Source: Alentia gelatinosa (Eukaryota; Annelida; Polychaeta; Phyllodocida; Polynoidae). Taken from it: DNA of 64,000 nucleotides. Below, in pieces: positions 33,120-44,904 of this stretch. The stretch's first letter is position 1. Each line of letters starts with the position of its first letter. The notes under the pieces are model-generated. The model had not been told where the DNA came from. It made no database searches and was given only the letters and a program-made list of their open reading frames with translations. Where the stretch lies: positions 52,989,950-53,053,949 of the forward strand of contig OX465579.1 of the NCBI GenBank assembly GCA_950022655.1. Reading direction: 5' to 3'. Position numbers and translations under genes: made by a program.

Positions 33120-33890
33120 CACCATTTTACATATATAGACGCCCGGCGTATACAAGGTAGACCTATTTTCTGTCGTGTATACACCTTATCTATTAGCTTA
33201 TATAGGCCAGCATAGTTTGTGTGATGTATACCCCCAATTCTGTGAGCCACTATACAATAATTCCGATCTCTGCACATAGGGGACACCACTGTATCATATC
33301 TCATTTACCATTAGTCATTTAGTCTGTATTATATGAAAAAGGCAATCTTATATTACCAATTTATTTTATAGAACCTTTTAAAAACGTGATTGAGTATAAA
33401 TTGATTAATTACACATGATAAACCCTGCATTATATTGTTTTTTACCGTTTTTCTAAAGATTTTACCTTCCTCTGTAGGGTTGTGGATGTAAGCCTTTATA
33501 AGTCTTTAAGAAGTTGTCACTATAGACAGTGAAGTCCTGTTTCCTGGCCGCTCCAGCCCGCTCCCTACACTCACTCACTGGATGCCTGCACCAACACCAT
33601 TGTCTGTGATCTCAACCTCGAGGCGGCAGGAGCGAACCTTTTTTATTTTCCACTGGTACACATATACGCCTGGCGTATATATATTGTGTAGAAGTTATTT
33701 TCTCTTGTATACGCCAGGTGTGAAATACAGCCAGGACGCGTATGTATACAAGAGGAAACAGTCTTGTATATGCCTCATACGCTGGCATGGAATATGGACG
33801 TATATATATGTGAAAACAAGTCAATTTACAGCCCATACATACACTCCCGCGATGGTGTATATAGGAATTAACTGGAGGTTTTCACGCAGT
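33120..33890. repeat. Repeat G region (GTATACGCC modules)
   Basis: TAGACGCCCGGCGTATACAAG at 33138, CACATATACGCCTGGCGTAT at 33659, CTTGTATACGCCAGGTGTGA at 33703 and related strings recur. The part 33700-33885 matches the nested copy at 20030-20245. Between 33220 and 33600 I see nothing. Confidence 0.65.
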
Positions 33891-34276
33891 GTGTAAAATT
33901 GGAAAGATTGTCCTGATCCAATTTTTTTTTTTTTTTCAATTTTAAATAAGAAGAGCTGAGTTTTTTCAGATACATTTTGGTGACACATTATGACAATCAA
34001 ACTTAATATAGTTATAAATTTGATAGGCCATAATGGCCTGGGGACAGAATGAATAGATATGTACAATGTGATGAGAGAAGATAGTTCATCGATCGATGCA
34101 CACTTTACTGGAGCCGATAGATTTTTCTTTTGAATTCAGATTTGACTGTGCTGAGGCTGGTTGAGGCAGTTAGGGCATCCCAGGCTTTCACTCCTGTGTA
34201 GTGCGGCGAGTATAACACTGGAGTATTCTTGGTGCATGTACGTCAAAAACAATTGTCTGGTTGATCTTGTAATATA

Positions 34277-34420
34277 TAGAAACAGGATTCCTGTGTAGTA
34301 AGTTTCCGGATTACGAACTTGTTTCGCCGGAGGTTTCAACCGAGGTCTTTAGACCGAGGTTTAAACCTCCGGAGAAATGAGTGAGTAATCGGAAACTTAC
34401 AGACACAGGCATACTGTTTC
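34277..34420. repeat. Foldback element, about 70-bp arms
   Basis: GAAACAGGATTCCTGTGTAG, TAAGTTTCCGGATTAC and CGGAGGTTTCAACCGAGGTC on the left face GACCGAGGTTTAAACCTCCG, GTAATCGGAAACTTA and ACACAGGCATACTGTTTC on the right, with almost no loop (centre near 34353). No coding content. TATATAG-like sequence at both outer ends hints at an AT-rich target. Confidence 0.85.
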
Positions 34421-34424
34421 TTTA

Positions 34425-35515
34425 TTACTATATACCTCAAAAACACAAAGATATTTACCGTATTTAATCTGTAGGAGCCATTTTAAATCTGATTTGGGTA
34501 AACAACAGTCCTAGCATAACGTGCATTACACCCCCCCCCCCCTTCAAATAGCCTCTAGTACTGTCAGCTTCCACATATATACTCATATATCATGAGTTGG
34601 AAGAAGACTGTTAGTGTGAAAACAGATTAAACTCTTATTCAGTTCTAAACCACTGCATGTTGGTGCAGAGATACAAGCAGGCCGGGAAAGAGTCTCAGAA
34701 TCTATGTTTGGAGAGTACCTTCAAATCTGATGTCATCATCGCCAACGTCACAATTTGGATGTCGCGAATCACGGCAGCTAGGATATCAACACGCAGGCAT
34801 TGCTCGAGAAGGCCAGTGAAGATATTATTTGCGATTTCTCCTAGATTATTCGATGTATCTACGGAATTTAGTAGATTATATGTTGTTAGTTGGGTATATT
34901 TACTGTATTTTGCCGTATATCGCAATAACTACGGTCGAGTCGAGGTGCTGCTCAAGTCTGTCCGCCATTATTCATCCGCTAAGACCTTAGGCGTAACGTA
35001 CGTTACTACACGGCAGTGCAGAAAGTCATAGTTACTGTATTAGCAACGTGTAGTAATTACGTTAGTTACTACAGTAGGTATATAGTAATAAGTGGGGTAG
35101 AATCAATCCAATCATCGTCATGCTTATTTTTAAACATCAGCACTAGTAACTTTTTCCTGCATCTTTTCCACAAAGTGTCTACCTTGCCCAGATGTGGTAA
35201 ATAATTGATCCGTTGCGATATGGTTTTACCATTTGAGAAAATACGTAGACCTCTATGGAACAGTTGGAGACTCTATTGCCTGTACCAAGAAAACTCTTTG
35301 AAAGAATTTTACGTGAGTCAGGTATATGCATTCCCTGAAAAGACAAAATTTCTTTATAGCCACCAATTTGGGCTCCACAAAACAGGAATAGTGGCAATGC
35401 AGTTCTATTTTCAACTCATTGGCTTTCTGAAGCTGAGACAATGGTGGCATAAATAGAAGTAAAGAAATCTTTCAACTGCCTAAAACACACTATCTTGATG
35501 CACAGGTTGCTGGAA
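34425..35515. other. Non-coding stretch, unassigned open frames
   Basis: A 124-codon plus-strand frame (34657-35031) and a 76-codon minus-strand frame (34695-34925, with NLGEIANNIFTGLLEQCLRV) overlap. Neither has a domain I know. A poly-C run lies at 34531-34542. Confidence 0.4.
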
Positions 35516-35518
35516 GCT

Positions 35519-35832
35519 GGGGGATGGGGAGTTAGCTCCGTGGTTAGAGCACTGGACTTGTAACCCCAAGTTTGTAAGACTTTGTGGATTCAAGTCCCGT
35601 CCCCCCGGCAGTGGTAGATTTACTGCTATATCAAAGGCCAATCCTTCTCATATCATGTCTATGTGGTGTGGGAAGTAAAAGAACTATCACCTCGGTAAAT
35701 GTGTAGGGTGAGATTTCTACCTGAATTCATCACATAGATTCGATCACCACCCTTGTGGTGTAAAAGAACTTTGAGAAACTCTGGTCCTATAATGGTTGAC
35801 TGAACGTTAAATCAAACCAAACAAACAAACAA
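35519..35832 (+). mobile_element. tRNA-derived SINE, about 314 bp
   Basis: The head (35529-35605) resembles a tRNA with A box TTAGCTCCGTGG, anticodon-region GGACTTGTAACCCC (TGT, as in tRNA-Thr) and B box GGATTCAAGTCC. It is followed by a 200-bp body and an (AAAC)n tail at 35812-35832. These are the parts of an RNA polymerase III SINE. The tail GTTAAATCAAACCAAACAAA is the sort seen in many invertebrate SINEs. No clear target duplication. Confidence 0.85.
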
Positions 35833-35834
35833 GT

Positions 35835-36185
35835 GGAAGGTGGCCTAGGCACACAGTCAATATCATGGTTTAATAGTTACTTAGGCCGTCATGAATACCC
35901 CACTCTGTATGGAGAGCTTCACTCCTGGTACCAATCGTCTAAATTTGGTATACCCAAATGATCTGGGACCCATATCATTAGTTTTCCCACCATAACGATC
36001 ACCAAAATAACAGTAGAAACAATGGATAAAACAGCAGCTGATTCCAAGTCTCATTTTGATATCTTCATTACTGTTGTCCCCCCCCTTCCGTTCTCTATGC
36101 CAACATAGCAAATGGAACATAGAATATATCGATATTCAATGAATAATTTGATATCTCCAAAGAATTAATCGTCTTTTCCCCCAAA
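35835..36185. other. Non-coding stretch, no gene seen
   Basis: Short open frames only; nothing recognisable. Confidence 0.5.
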
Positions 36186-36187
36186 TT

Positions 36188-36571
36188 TCAGTTTTTATCA
36201 GACGTATCTATGTGCATTTTTGACTGAGTTACGGTGCCGACCAGGAAGTGATAGCCCAGGGTCGGATGATGCAGTGGGTTCTGTGGAAACTGACTGAGTG
36301 GTGCAGTGACTGCAGTTCCAGGTTCGAAAAGTATAATACGTCTCACAAACAAGTTGACCACTAGAAACTATGAAAATCGAGATAAAGTTAAAACAAACAT
36401 ATCTTGAATAGGGCAAAACAGGGAAAGGGAATTTTGTTCTGAAACGGCTACTACCACTATTGGCACCGCCCATGATTTAAGTACCGCTTGCTGTTGTGTT
36501 GATCCCATATATTGCGACGTACTTGAGCTGAATACTGTTGACCGCAGTCGACTATCTGAACACCATATCAC
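36188..36571 (-). pseudogene. Unrecognised open frame of about 127 codons with one stop
   Basis: From ATG at 36571 the frame runs through SQYMGSTQQQAVLKSWAVP to a TAG at 36370-36368, then continues in the same frame FLVVNLFVRRIILFEPGTAV to a TGA at 36190-36188. The part after the TAG has balanced, protein-like composition (PLSQFPQNPLHHPTLGYHF). The TAG is also the end of a pyrimidine-rich CATAG, so a splice acceptor there would make the second half a terminal exon. TATAAAAAG lies at 36655-36647, about 75 bp upstream of the start. No family recognised. Confidence 0.3.
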
Positions 36572-36753
36572 TATGAGGCCCCAAGGGTTCCGTTTTCACA
36601 GAGAGAATGCAGCGAGTGACCTTTCAACTTGCTGCGGACCGAGCTTTTTATAAGCCGAGTTATGTAATAAGACCAAACCCATGGTATTTATGTGCAGGGG
36701 GTCAGCCAAATCACCATACAGCAGGGACAAGCACCCCAAGTCCTCAAGTTGAG

Positions 36754-37818
36754 CATGGGAAAATGTGCTCATATACGTCATCTAGAGGTTAGAATGCTCA
36801 CACAGGCTTCCAGCTTACGGCAGAGAATCTAACACTTCACTATCAATGTCCCAACTATAAAGGCCTGGTTAAATGAGCAGGGGTCCAGTATCAAGCCTTA
36901 CCATACCCCCTGCTCCACTACTGACTTGATTCCTAAAAATAGACATTTTTATTTCTAGTTTTTTTAAGACAAAAGGATTCACTATGTCAATAATTTCATG
37001 AAATGATAAACACTTAGTTATGGCTACTGTAATCTGCTACTATAAAAGGAAACTATTAGATGACAGTATTGTCTAAACTCTGGTATTTACATTTCAAATC
37101 TGATGGGACGCATCTAAATACACTCTATTCAGAGAGTCAGATCTGATGGGACACATCTAAATGCACTCTATTCAGACCCACTTTGTACAGACCTGACAAA
37201 CCAGTTTTACTCCCTTCAACCCTGCAATCAAGCCTTGCACCTGAGACTTGACCATTGACTTGCTGAAACCCTTGATCATTGATTTTCATGAAGACAGGGA
37301 GGGAGACACAGAGAGACAGATAATGATGCAGATGATAACAGAGACAGAAGGGAGACTCACACAGGGACAGGTAAACAGACAGAGAGTCAGACATATACAG
37401 GTAGGGCCAGAGACAATGAGACAGAGATGCAGAAAGACACATACAAAGAGAAATAGTCAAACATACATACCAACCAACAGGGATAGAGACAAAGATATAG
37501 TATGACATACATATGGACAGTCAGGGACAGAGACAAAGATATAGACAGTGAGAGTTATATATACAGTATATAGACAGGGATAGTGCCAGGGAGACAGACA
37601 GATAGGTACACAGCTGGAGACAGAAAACAGACATGAACAAAGAGAAATAGACATATTTACTAACAGACAGGGACAGATGAAGATTTAGGTATAACACACT
37701 GGACCTGAAGCAACTCTACAGTCATGCCAGAATATCCCTCACCCTCTCTTACTTTTATTTCATGAAGTAACTCAGGTATACCGCGCTCTTCCATTGTAAA
37801 TGGAAATAACATTAGCTC
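36754..37818 (+). repeat. Dispersed repeat family R, copy B
   Basis: It matches copy C from CATCTAGAGGTTAGAA (about 36779; 53549 in C) through TTACTCCCTTCAACC, a GACA/GACAGA-rich body (37285-37680), and the end GGAAATAACATTAG (to about 37816). Relative to C it lacks about 550 bp at 54000-54547 and most of 55000-55590, and has a private 45-bp tandem duplication (37100-37180). The open frames in the GACA-rich part are composition artefacts. Confidence 0.85.
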
Positions 37819-37819
37819 C

Positions 37820-40035
37820 TAGTGTAGAAGGACAATGCCAGCACTCAACCATCCAGACTCCTTCATATACTTGTGTATTTACATGTATATACTAGGAGCA
37901 AATGGTATGTTCATCATCGATGAAGGAGCATGCAATTTTGAATAAATAACAACTAAAAGATTTGGGTCACATTCAGTCTATGGAACGTTTTCTGTAACCC
38001 ATTTGCACCCAGTCAACTTGCTATTTTCCTAACTGCATGAGTCTAGGACCTAAATATATCACACACTCCAATAGGCTCAGTCACATTACATTTGGTATTC
38101 AATCAAGGCCAGATTACAACAAAAATATGTCAATTTAAAAGTGTTACAATCAAATTCAGGTTGAGAGTGTTGTGAATTAAATAATCACACCATTATATTA
38201 TCATCCCTTACATAGTCCAGATAAAATAAATGAAATAAAAAGAAAAGAATACATGGACTGAGGCCAGTCTAGGCTCTACAGTCTCAGTTTGCCAATGTGG
38301 CACTCTCCCAGCACATCTTTTGTGAAAGTAGAGTAGAGAAGTAGAGATCTCTGCTAGGAGAGTGCAAAAAATGGAGGCGTTACCCACAGTGCACCAAAAT
38401 ATAATGTGAATAGGCCAGGCTTCCATGCTAACTTGCACCTAATCAACTTGCTATTTCTTCAACTGCCTGATTCCAGAATCCAGCTATATCAAGCACCAAG
38501 GTCAATCAGGTATTTTGGTCTTAGTCATGGTCAGTTGGACACGCTTCTAATGAACTGAGACACTGGAACCCAGTCATCCAGAGGTGGTTCGAGCCCAGTC
38601 CAAAGACAGACTGAGGTCCGGAGGGTGTCCGGACACCATATAGGAAGTCCCCAGGACACCCTCCGATGTCACTTCCTGGACCAGGGCACCACCTGGTGGG
38701 CTTGCAGGGTGCCAAAGAGGCAAAACATCTGTAGCTTCTCGAACACTTCCGGACAAGCCAGAGGTGGCTCTTCTGATGGTTCACCACAACAAGTATACAT
38801 TCATATAAATTCATTATATATATGAATTAATCAACCACACATATTTGTATAATTATTCACTGCGGTACTCATGGAAACAACAAAGGAGATTTTACTGATT
38901 GAAGTGTCATTTTGCTCAAAAGTAAGGATTTTGAATGAATATCATTAATTATTATGGAAAAGGGGATTTCTGCAATGTCTTAAGGCTGTCCATACAAAAC
39001 CTGGTTACGAAAACCCTCAGTTTCAACAAAGTAATTTCTCCAGTCCCTTGAAGTTTGTTATAACGATGTTTTATTGTATGTGTGAACATATACGTTGTAT
39101 TGCTGTTTTACACAAATGATAGAAGGATCCCTACGAAGACTGAATATGTAGGATATAGGAGAATCTCTAATCTATCACAATTTTGATAACTGACTTGTAA
39201 TCTCATCTCAATACTTATATCATTTCTCTTTTCACAATTATAGTAGCTAAATATTTGGACCTGCTTGTAACGAGATTTTTAGATTGCAACTAAGAAACTC
39301 ACATTGTCACAGATTGCAATCGATAAACAAAACAAGAATGAAAAAGCCAGATCTATGCATGACTAACAGCTTGCACTTCGATGTAACAAATGGGACCCAG
39401 TGACCTCTCGATTTAAAACTACATGTACCGCTATATAGAGGAAAACAATTTTACCTAACTGGAATCATATAAACATCTTAGAACACATGTAGATATGTAT
39501 ACATGTATATAGATATAAGACAGCCACGGATCAATAGTCCCTCACATTTCATGTGATAAAGCAGTGAGGTACAGGAGGATTCTCCACCTCTACCTTTATA
39601 GACCTTCGTACTCCCCGAACTACGTATCTATACACGTGTCGGACATGGAGATAACTGCGATATACCCTAGCACGCTTGTGTCTAGTCTCAAGATAACAGC
39701 AGGTTATAGTACGATCCTTCCCACTCCACTCTCTTCAAATGTGATTTCAACATATTAATCAGAGAAAGAGAGAGAGAGAGATCCTAGCGGAGGAATGTAG
39801 AGGGTCAAACCCGAACATTCACGATGATGTAGAGATTAATGCTGTATATTTTTGGGTGGGCAAACGAAACGTGACTTATCTGTGTATAGAGATATTCCAT
39901 GTATCGACATTGAGCTCTGTAGTGAATGAGGTTTGCGAATTGATATACTTAAGTATTTAAATTTGTCCTTATATACGGCAGCTCTTACGAATATATAGTT
40001 TACCAAAAATCGTCCCTTGGTCTGATTGGTGTATA
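37820..40035. other. Non-coding stretch, minor repeats
   Basis: TGCACC.A.TCAACTTGCTATTT occurs at about 38010 and 38425, an old duplication 415 bp apart. A small (GA)n run is at 39762-39780. CCGGAGGGTGTCCGGACACC near 38612 is a short palindrome. No gene. Confidence 0.5.
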
Positions 40036-40037
40036 GC

Positions 40038-40214
40038 TAGGAAAGGGTCTTCATGTACGAGCCCAGATTCAATCTAATGATGAACGAAGGATAATCAGAC
40101 TGGTCGATAGGATCTATGAAGCGAGGGGAGACCTCGGGGACGATTCAAGCTGAACCTCGTTCAATAAAGTTTTGGCCCGTTCAATCATCTAGGATCGCAC
40201 ATGAAGGCCCTTTT
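40038..40214. repeat. Inverted repeat, possible 175-bp MITE
   Basis: AAAGGGTCTTCATGTACGAG at the left faces ATCGCACATGAAGGCCCTTT at the right. Related sequence at 6976 and 40331 (AAAAGGGTCCCATGTACCTC) suggests a dispersed family. Target duplication not evident. Confidence 0.5.
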
Positions 40215-43200
40215 TGGTACCTCGTACAAGGATTGTTGTTTAATGATATTCAAGTCCGTTCGCCAAGACAGTTTCAGCCATCCATTAGATCGTCCATAAG
40301 TGTTGAATAAAGTTGGGTTTCTATGGCATACAGAAAAGGGTCCCATGTACCTCACAGGGTGTTTGTCTGAGACAGATCCTGCTGAGAATGTCTTCTGGAA
40401 CACAACCTCCTCATCTGAAAGGTAGGATTGCATTTCCCTGAGACAAAGAATTTTCCCTGTAATTATCGGCGACGATTTCCCCTAACGAGGTACAGAATCT
40501 CAAGTGATTTCTATTTTAAACACGTTTGAAACTCATAGTGAGATTTTGGTTAGACAAATGGACCCACTGTTGAGACGCCGATTAAGTATCTACCCTAGCC
40601 AATAGCAAGCCAGCAAACAGGATTACATGTCTTTGACACCCCTCACATCAAGGTTACTTGAGTCCAAGGGTGAGAGTTAACTGTGACTATGTCTGAGACC
40701 ATGTACGAGGTGTGTCCTTCCATGTGACTCAAATTTTCCAATGCCCATCTATCGATTTCGGAATATTCATGTACCTTTGTCTGCGACAAACGGACGGTAA
40801 TGTGTCTCAGGCGAGGCATCCTAACGGAGCCGGCCATAGTCGGTAGATGTAGGACAGCTAGGCAAGGGTAAGCCACTGATTAGTAACTGATTTGCTTAGG
40901 ACTAATACCCACCAACCCTTATCCTCGATGTCAGCCGGTCGAGCAAAGGTTAACGTAATTTGCCTGTGACAAGTTCATCGACTCCTATACGATTTGCGAG
41001 CTAATCGTTCAACCCTTAACCGGTAGATGGGCATTGGGCTTAAGAGTAGTAAAAGCACCTGGCCAAGAGGATTTTTGTACCAAAAGAGAATTGTCTGAAA
41101 GGTGTGGAGTACACTCGTATCAGTGGAGACAGTGGTAGACAGGTATAACAGCATGAGGGGTTGCTGGTAAAGCATTATAATTTTGGTTCTCTCTTCTGCT
41201 TACATTGCTTTCTTATGTATGTTTCCTGGTCCACTCATTGGTTCATATTCCTTATGATTTACATTAGTTGTCATTTCATTGGTTGTTATTCACCCTGTCC
41301 TAACATCTACATTTGTCATTGGTTGTCCTTTCATTGGTTCATATGATACATGGTTATATTGGTTACTATTCCATTGGTTTATACAATACTTGCCTTACAT
41401 TGGTTGTGCAACCATTCCTGGGCCTGCACCCCTTTGTGTCTGTCTACTCTATTGTTTGCCTAGCTTCTAAGCTTCTTCCTCCTTCTGGCGTTTCTATGGT
41501 GCCTACTGTCTTGTGGCCAGTGTCCATTTATATAGCTATAAGTCTCTGTTAGCTTAATCTGTACATGTCATTATAGGTTCTGCTTGGCCTTTGTTAACGG
41601 CTCTACCTGTTATGTCTATTCACTAGATACGTAACGTCTTCACTTGTTATGTCTATTCATAACGTCAGGTACATTAGACACTAAGTGGGAATCCCACTTC
41701 AGGCTGATAGGGACAGTGGTGGATGGAACAGTAGAGCTCTCAGTGTCAGATGGAAAGGAGCCGGGAATGTCAAACATGGCTTCAGCTTTGCTGAATAACG
41801 GTTTGAAGATCCAGACGCAAGAGGAACTAATCTGAACGGCAGTGACGTCCGCCACTGTTAGCCCTCTGGCTCAAGGTCATTGAGGAGGCGGGGGTGAGTT
41901 TCAGTGAACCCAAACTGGTAGAATTGCCATGTGAAGCAGTCAATATGAAGGAGGCGGCATAAAGATGCAAATGCATTGTGAGAAATACTTTCTATACGTG
42001 CAAGGCAGAGGAAGTATCGAAGTACCTGATTGAAAACACGAGCACTATGCCAAGAGATCTTGGCATTGAATAAACGAGATATCTTTCCTATTGACACCTA
42101 TTCTATTGTATTTTGTTCGCGAGGAATTTTGGTTATTTTGTGCACTGTTTGTTTGAATACAAATTCATAAATCCAACATTTGTCATCACATTCATTCTTT
42201 ATCATTTTCTAAAAGACCGAGGTTTTTTTTAAAGTGGAATCACCACACGTTAATGCCAACCTGAATTTCCTGTTATTTGCCGTGGGCATATATATTTCGT
42301 CTAGCACATTTAGTCTATATCCAACTCATGGTTCAGTTTCCCCGCTTTCCTTGACTAGTTTTGTTCTAGTGGAGGCAAGGCGGGGCATGTTAGTTTCAAT
42401 TTTAGATGTAAGAGAACAGTATTCTAAAAACAATGACCCTCAAATTATACCACTTATTTGCAATATGGTGGTTAAGTAGGTGGATAGGTGGGCGGGCAGG
42501 TATTTTATTATTACATGTTCTTCATAACTATGTAATATTACATAATAACTTCACTATTTTATCATAAATTGTTCATAATTGACACCAAAATACATCTGTC
42601 AATTATACATTTATCCTTATTATTGATATTCACTGTATATCTACTTATTCATATCAATAAGCCTTATAAAATTTAATAAAATTTTATTAGCCCACTCCGA
42701 CTTTCCTCTTGTTTCATTCTGGGATCTGGGGTAATGAGGTAGGTTGTTGGATGGGTTGGCAGGTTGACAGATATGCAGGTTGTTATAGATGGTATGTTTG
42801 TGGGTAGATGGGCATTTGTGTAGGATAGTGGGTGTAAGGGGAGGCTGGTGGATTGTTGGATGGGTGGAGGAGGGTGGGGGTATCGGGATTTAGTGGATGG
42901 GTGGGCAGATTGGTAGATTCACAGGTTGGTGGGTAGGTGAGTCGGAATGTGGTTTGGTAGGTGGGTGATTCAGGTTAGTGGGTGGACAGGTCAACGTTAA
43001 GGCAGGTTGGGTTTGGGAAAGTTGGTGGTTGGGCAGGTTGATGGATGGGCAAATTGATACTGGTGCAGGTTGTTGGGTGGATAGGTAGGTACCCAGTAAA
43101 CACAAAACGTAAATTTACGTGGTTCACAGATAGATTCCTTACGTATAAAAACATAGAAATGTTAAGGCTTACTTACGTCTGTAGAACGTATAGTAATCTT

Positions 43201-43545
43201 AGGTAATTTTACGTAAATTCACATGATTGATATTGCATTTATTTACGGGTTTTTTTTTGTTTTTGTTTATTTTTAGAATTGCTTTTATTGCATCGATTTA
43301 TTACAGAATCGCTCTTCCAGCAATAGCATGATATATGGAAACAGAAAAGATTATGATGGTATTTACAATGAGCTTAACAGTAATTGATTATTATCTCATA
43401 TTTCTTCATATTACATAGTAGTTCCGAGAGCACGTAGCTCGTAAGGTGAGGATACAACCTTACGATGTCTAGATAGGTCTTTACCAGTATAGTATAATAT
43501 ACTATAGTATAAGTATTCACAGTGCTTGACAAAAGCCGTTATTTT
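40215..43545. other. Non-coding stretch with ATTGG cluster and G/T-rich block
   Basis: At 41236-41403 CATTGG or TATTGG occurs seven times with spacings near 15, 26 and 41 bp. At 42720-43090 the plus strand is rich in GGTTGG, GGTGGG and GTGGAT, a degenerate short-unit satellite. A minus-strand frame at 41858-42097 reads SWHSARVFNQVLRYFLCL but I recognise no domain. No gene called. Confidence 0.45.
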
Positions 43546-43559
43546 GTTATTCTAGGTTT

Positions 43560-44900
43560 TTTTTCGCATGCTCACTTCAACAATTGTGATGTAATCCCTT
43601 TTTTATATAACAGATTTGAGTTTTTGTTTTGCAGGTTTGCAGACAGGGCGTTCCAGAGGCTCAATCCAAAATAAACTGATGACTTCCTAAACTTCTCCTT
43701 CTTGGGTCTGGGCATGTACAGAGAACATCTATTATGTGATCTCATTTTCATAACACTTATATCCCTCTCTACTTCTTTTAACTGGTGATTATCTTTCAGT
43801 CGTTTAATTATTCCCAATAGGAGCATTCGTCTGCGAACGTCCGGCGGTATTACATCGGATTTTGGTAACAGATCTTAAGTACTAATATATTTCCCACCTT
43901 CGTAAGCTTCTCTTCTTAAAGCGATCCGTAGTGCTCTGTAAATGCCCCTATTCACCTTCGACTTTGTATCAGCAGTTGACCCTTCCAAGAGAAATGAACA
44001 ATGGTCTGCAACTGTGCTTGGGCGGGTGATGCCATATGGCAACAACCGTGCTGGGGTGGGTGATGCCATATGGCATCATTTTATTAAATTTGCAAAATTA
44101 CGTTTTTGTGGAATAAATTCGGAAATATTGGATTTATAATCATGAAATTTTCACAGAATATATATGCAATACACAGCTAATGATTCTGGGTGAAATAGAT
44201 AATAAGATTAATGATCGCATATTTCATCATATCCTAAACTAGAGAACTATTAAAATAGGCCTGAGATCTCCCGCCCTCTAGCGGTATACATTATCACTAG
44301 TACCCGCCCTTTACCATATACTCATGCCACAGATACCCGCCCTTAAAGGGTTAACATCCTGAGTAATTTTAAACCGTGTCCCTTAAAACTTAGCTCAGTG
44401 TCTATGATAGCTCCTAGATAGTTCATTTCATTTGTTGTCTCGATAATATCTTTACCCAATTTTATAACCCCACAAATTTCCCTTTTTATCTTAACTCTTC
44501 CCCCATGATACATTATTTTTGTCTTTTTTTGTGTTTATGCTCAACTTATTAGCAGCATACCATAAGCCAAGCCTGTCTACTGCCTTTTGTATCTTCGATT
44601 CAGCCCTCTGTAAACTGGCGTCGTTGACCACGACCACCAAATCGTCCGCATACATTATTAAGAATACATCGCTAGACACGGAGATTGGGAGGTCATTCAC
44701 GTAGACGAGGAATAATAACGGGCCCAGTATGGAATCCTGAGGCACCCCGAAAGCCACGTACTCTTTCCCTGACACATTTTCTCCATATCTAGTATATATT
44801 GTTCTGTTACATAAATAACTTCGAAACCACATTATTGCATTTGGCCCAAGTCCCGCTTCTGACAATTTGTGGATCAGTAAGGCATGATCGACACAAATTC
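43560..44900 (-). pseudogene. Decayed LINE: RT palm, thumb and C-terminus
   Basis: Right to left: DHALLIHKLSEAGLGPNAIM (start of the preserved part, about 44900), GVPQDSILGPLLFLVYVND (motif B with G to D), MYADDLVVVV (motif C), LGLWYAANKLSINTKK (motif D), then in other frames MNYLGAIIDTELSFKG, RALRIALRREAYEGG and the tail FGLSLWNALSANLQ to 43572. About 240 bp near 44100-44340 separate thumb and C-terminal parts and look inserted. Several frame breaks; not functional. Confidence 0.8.
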
Positions 44901-44904
44901 ACGT

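Noticed and set aside
32819..33304. 161-codon minus-strand frame
   Set aside because: It runs through A-rich DNA and repeat G, with no domain or splice context.
34657..35031. 124-codon plus-strand frame
   Set aside because: No recognisable domain, and an antisense frame overlaps it; length is within what AT-balanced DNA gives by chance.
37137..37654. Minus-strand frames rich in cysteine, leucine and serine (also at 54554-54930)
   Set aside because: These read the GACA/GACAGA-rich body of repeat family R; the similar frames in copies B and C come from the repeat, not from a gene.
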